From Trichodesmium sp. jk18x7bins.61 (GTDB lineage Bacteria; Cyanobacteriota; Cyanobacteriia; Cyanobacteriales; Microcoleaceae): DNA of 7,454 nt. The notes beneath the pieces were generated by a model. The model saw only the letters and a program-made list of their open reading frames with translations, had not been told where the DNA came from and searched no databases. Shown piece after piece: positions 6,455 through 7,454 of the stretch. The DNA is taken from the NCBI GenBank assembly GCA_022822685.1, contig JAJEAQ010000476.1:1-7454 (forward strand), given 5' to 3'. The position numbers and the translations under genes were made by a program. Within the stretch, counting starts at the first letter, position 1. The number at the start of each line of letters is the position of its first letter.

Positions 6455-6624
6455 TTTGAGCCTGTCGCCGACATGTTCAGGTCGCCACGAAACAGGGAGC
6501 CGACAGGCTCAAGGCCATTCTGTAATGGGATGGATAGGGGGTCCAAATTTGCCCCCGCATGTAGAGCCACCTCGCCACATGTTTCGTCTGTCGCCGACAT
6601 GAACATGTCGGCGACAGGCTCAAA
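6455..6624. repeat. Nested inverted repeats in domain IV of the intron
   Basis: A perfect 24-bp inverted repeat (6455-6478 and 6601-6624) encloses about 120 bp. Its right part also forms a tight 14-bp hairpin of ctgtcgccgacatg (6588-6601) with catgtcggcgacag (6604-6617) around a 2-nt loop. A partial copy, gagccgacaggctcaagg, is at 6497-6514. The core motif is TGTCGCCGACA-like, much GC-richer than the surrounding DNA. It occupies the site where ORF-bearing group II introns carry the reverse transcriptase, so it may be a miniature repeat that replaced or invaded domain IV. Confidence 0.65.
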
Positions 6625-6879
6625 GGAATATCCGAATTCTCTTGGAAGTTATACGAAAAAGAGTTTGACGAAGAAAACCGAGGACATAAGTTAGATGTCA
6701 AAATATGACAAAGGTCGTTCAACGGAATTAAAATCTAAGACAAATAATTTTCGTGCCAAAACAACTTATTTTGGCTTGAAGTAAGGCTTGAGCCGTATGA
6801 TTAGAAATAGTCACGTACGGTTCAAAGGGGAGGGGAGAGGAGTAATCCTCATTCATGTGGCGAGGTGCCTCAACCTTAC

Positions 6880-7085
6880 CCGATTAGATTACCTTCAAAC
6901 ATAAATATGGAAGTCAAGATACAAGAAAATATCAAGGGTAGAACCATTCTGGGAAACTTAGATCAAATCAAGAGTATTTTGTTTGAACTGATCAGAAACT
7001 CTACCAAAGCATTACAGAGATCAAAAGCATTACAGAACTCAGATGGTATCATCGAAATACTGGCAGATTGTCAAAATGATGGATT
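6880..7085 (+). pseudogene. Histidine-kinase-like gene, 3' exon (truncated by a second intron)
   Basis: Immediately after the intron, in frame with exon 1, the sequence encodes PIRLPSNINMEVKIQEN followed by GNLDQIKSILFELIRNSTKAL, which is the N-box of a GHKL/HATPase_c ATP-binding domain (E-L-x-x-N-S-x-K-A; the Asn binds Mg-ATP in the family). It continues with an insert rich in Lys/Gln/Ser and a strand IIEILADCQNDG, where the kinase should reach the D-x-G (G1) box. The coding similarity stops there because the 3' end of an opposite-strand group II intron begins at about 7086. The G1, F and G2 boxes lie beyond the second intron or are lost. The intron's antisense orientation prevents its removal by splicing of this transcript, so the gene is called broken. 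Confidence 0.65.
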
Positions 7086-7454
7086 GTTAGAGTCGACGCC
7101 CGATATTATTCGGGGCGCCTCGACTTCAGAACCGGACGTGAAGCTTTCACCTCAGTCGGCTCCTAGTTGATCTAGGATTTCTCCAAGCTCATGTGTTCAT
7201 AGTGATGACAGTGGCTGTGGAGTGCCTCAAGGTTCCCCGGCTTCCAGTTGTTATGGTTGCCATCCTTGTGGTGTAGTTCTACCTTATCTTTAGGCATGAA
7301 CCGTAGTCCACAGGCCTCACATGTATAGTCTTGTTTCTTCAAGACTTTCGCGGTTTCTCCGTCGTAGAATTTTGATTCCCGTTTCGCCCAATATATTAAG
7401 TCCCCGTTATACGGGGTGTTTTCCTTAGTTACCATGACATGTTTATAGGATTGC
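7086..7454 (-). mobile_element. Second group II intron, 3' portion, opposite orientation
   Basis: On the minus strand domain V is at 7129-7162: 34 nt, GAGCCGACTGAGGTGAAAG...CACGTCCGGTTC, a canonical bacterial domain V. Domain VI is the hairpin at about 7091-7125 (AGTCGA/TCGACT with inner CCCGA/TCGGG). A 3' end in CTAAC would fall at 7086, uncertain by up to about 10 nt. The intron-encoded protein ends just before domain V, as usual. The element continues past the right edge of the window, where the reverse transcriptase and domains I-III should be. Confidence 0.8.
7172..7454 (-). CDS. Group II intron-encoded protein, C-terminal HNH endonuclease domain (partial)
   Basis: The frame is open to the window edge, so the Met at 7435 is internal and the true start lies outside. 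The visible 93 or so residues begin with a maturase/DNA-binding tail (TPYNGDLIYWAKRESKFYDG), like the PYxGDxxYW segment of cyanobacterial intron proteins, then an HNH domain: CEACG zinc-type Cys pair, VELHHKDGNHNNW (catalytic His-His/Asp core), NLEALHSHCHH. HNH endonuclease tails of this kind cut the second DNA strand during retrohoming, after the reverse transcriptase/maturase domains. It ends 10 nt upstream of domain V, which confirms the pairing with the intron. All visible HNH residues look intact, so the protein may be functional and could act in trans on the ORF-less intron nearby; that is inference. Confidence 0.85.
   Translation of the reverse strand, partial: QSYKHVMVTKENTPYNGDLIYWAKRESKFYDGETAKVLKKQDYTCEACGLRFMPKDKVELHHKDGNHNNWKPGNLEALHSHCHHYEHMSLEKS

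Larger units (their letters stand above)
6307..6874. repeat. 23-nt repeat family in the intron, three copies
   Basis: Copy 1 is at 6307-6329, copy 3 at 6852-6874 (same orientation, one mismatch), and copy 2 is an inverted 18-nt core at 6564-6581. The core is catgtggcgaggtggctc; copies 1 and 2 are perfect complements. Copy 1 lies in the 5' half of the ribozyme, copy 2 in the domain IV region, and copy 3 inside domain VI, reaching the putative branch-point adenosines. Such exact repetition is not needed by the canonical fold and points to a dispersed small repeat or alternative long-range pairing. Confidence 0.6.
6037..6879 (+). mobile_element. ORF-less group II intron (about 840 bp) in the kinase gene
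   Basis: Domain V is unmistakable at 6790-6823: 34 nt, GAGCCGTATG...GAAA...CGTACGGTTC. Domain VI follows: AAGG-G-GAGG (6825-6833) pairs with CCTC-AA-CCTT (6868-6877), leaving unpaired A6872/A6873 at the -8/-7 positions of an intron ending AC at 6879. The 5' end is less clear: GAGTAACCC at 6037 is a poor match to GTGCG, and GT at 6039 with an end at 6878 is an alternative; both options join the kinase exons in frame. The upstream body has the dense small hairpins of domains I-III, for example 6375-6383 with 6388-6396. No reverse transcriptase is encoded, so mobility or splicing help would have to come in trans. The slot for domain IV (about 6450-6630) holds nested inverted repeats instead. Confidence 0.8.

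Noticed and set aside
6334..6722. Several 80-90-residue frames on both strands inside the first intron.
   Set aside because: They arise from the inverted repeats of domain IV and ribozyme helices, and none resembles reverse transcriptase or maturase.
1..7454. CRISPR array, tRNA or rRNA gene, or defence island.
   Set aside because: No regularly spaced direct repeats, no cloverleaf or rRNA-like sequence, and no recognisable defence effector were seen on either strand.

Overview
The window looks like chromosome from a filamentous cyanobacterium. It is AT-rich, carries three HIP1 octamers (GCGATCGC at 1075-1082, 5250-5257 and 5433-5440), encodes cyanobacterial-type hypothetical proteins, and has two group II introns close together. 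Genomes rich in introns and repeats, such as Trichodesmium, Okeania or Arthrospira relatives, would fit, but the genus is inferred and not shown.

Layout. 113-364 (-) encodes a small single-pass membrane protein with a Cys pair. 365-837 has no convincing gene. 838-1449 (-) encodes a probable DNA-binding protein with an N-terminal ribbon-helix-helix-like segment and a C-terminal winged-helix-like segment. Its leader (about 1475-1610, minus strand) folds into nested stems and is probably a structured RNA. A TATAAT box lying inside a palindrome sits just upstream of the leader, so the gene may be autoregulated. 1670-2080 is AT-rich with one long-armed inverted repeat and no gene I can support. 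2081-2674 (-) encodes an exported protein with a Pro/Ser-rich linker. It diverges from 2756-3931 (+), a DAO-family FAD-dependent oxidoreductase. 4024-5205 (+) encodes a complete RtcB-family RNA ligase with all expected metal and guanylylation residues. A hairpin-rich spacer with a strong bidirectional terminator follows.

The right end is a graveyard or nest of retroelements. A histidine-kinase-like gene (from about 5579) has an H-box-like segment in exon 1 and an N-box in exon 2. It is split by an ORF-less group II intron of about 840 bp in the sense orientation. Exon 2 is then cut about 200 bp later by a second group II intron in the opposite orientation. Only the 3' end of that second intron is inside the window: the HNH C-terminus of its reverse transcriptase, domain V and domain VI. 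The first intron could splice in frame, but the second cannot be removed from the kinase transcript, so the kinase is called a pseudogene. Domain IV of the first intron holds nested perfect inverted repeats in place of a reverse transcriptase, and a 23-nt repeat recurs three times in the intron, once inside domain VI.

The most interesting unexplained objects are the structured leader of the RHH/wHTH gene, which may be an orphan HEARO/omega-RNA-like element (a low-confidence identity), and the repeat architecture of the ORF-less intron.
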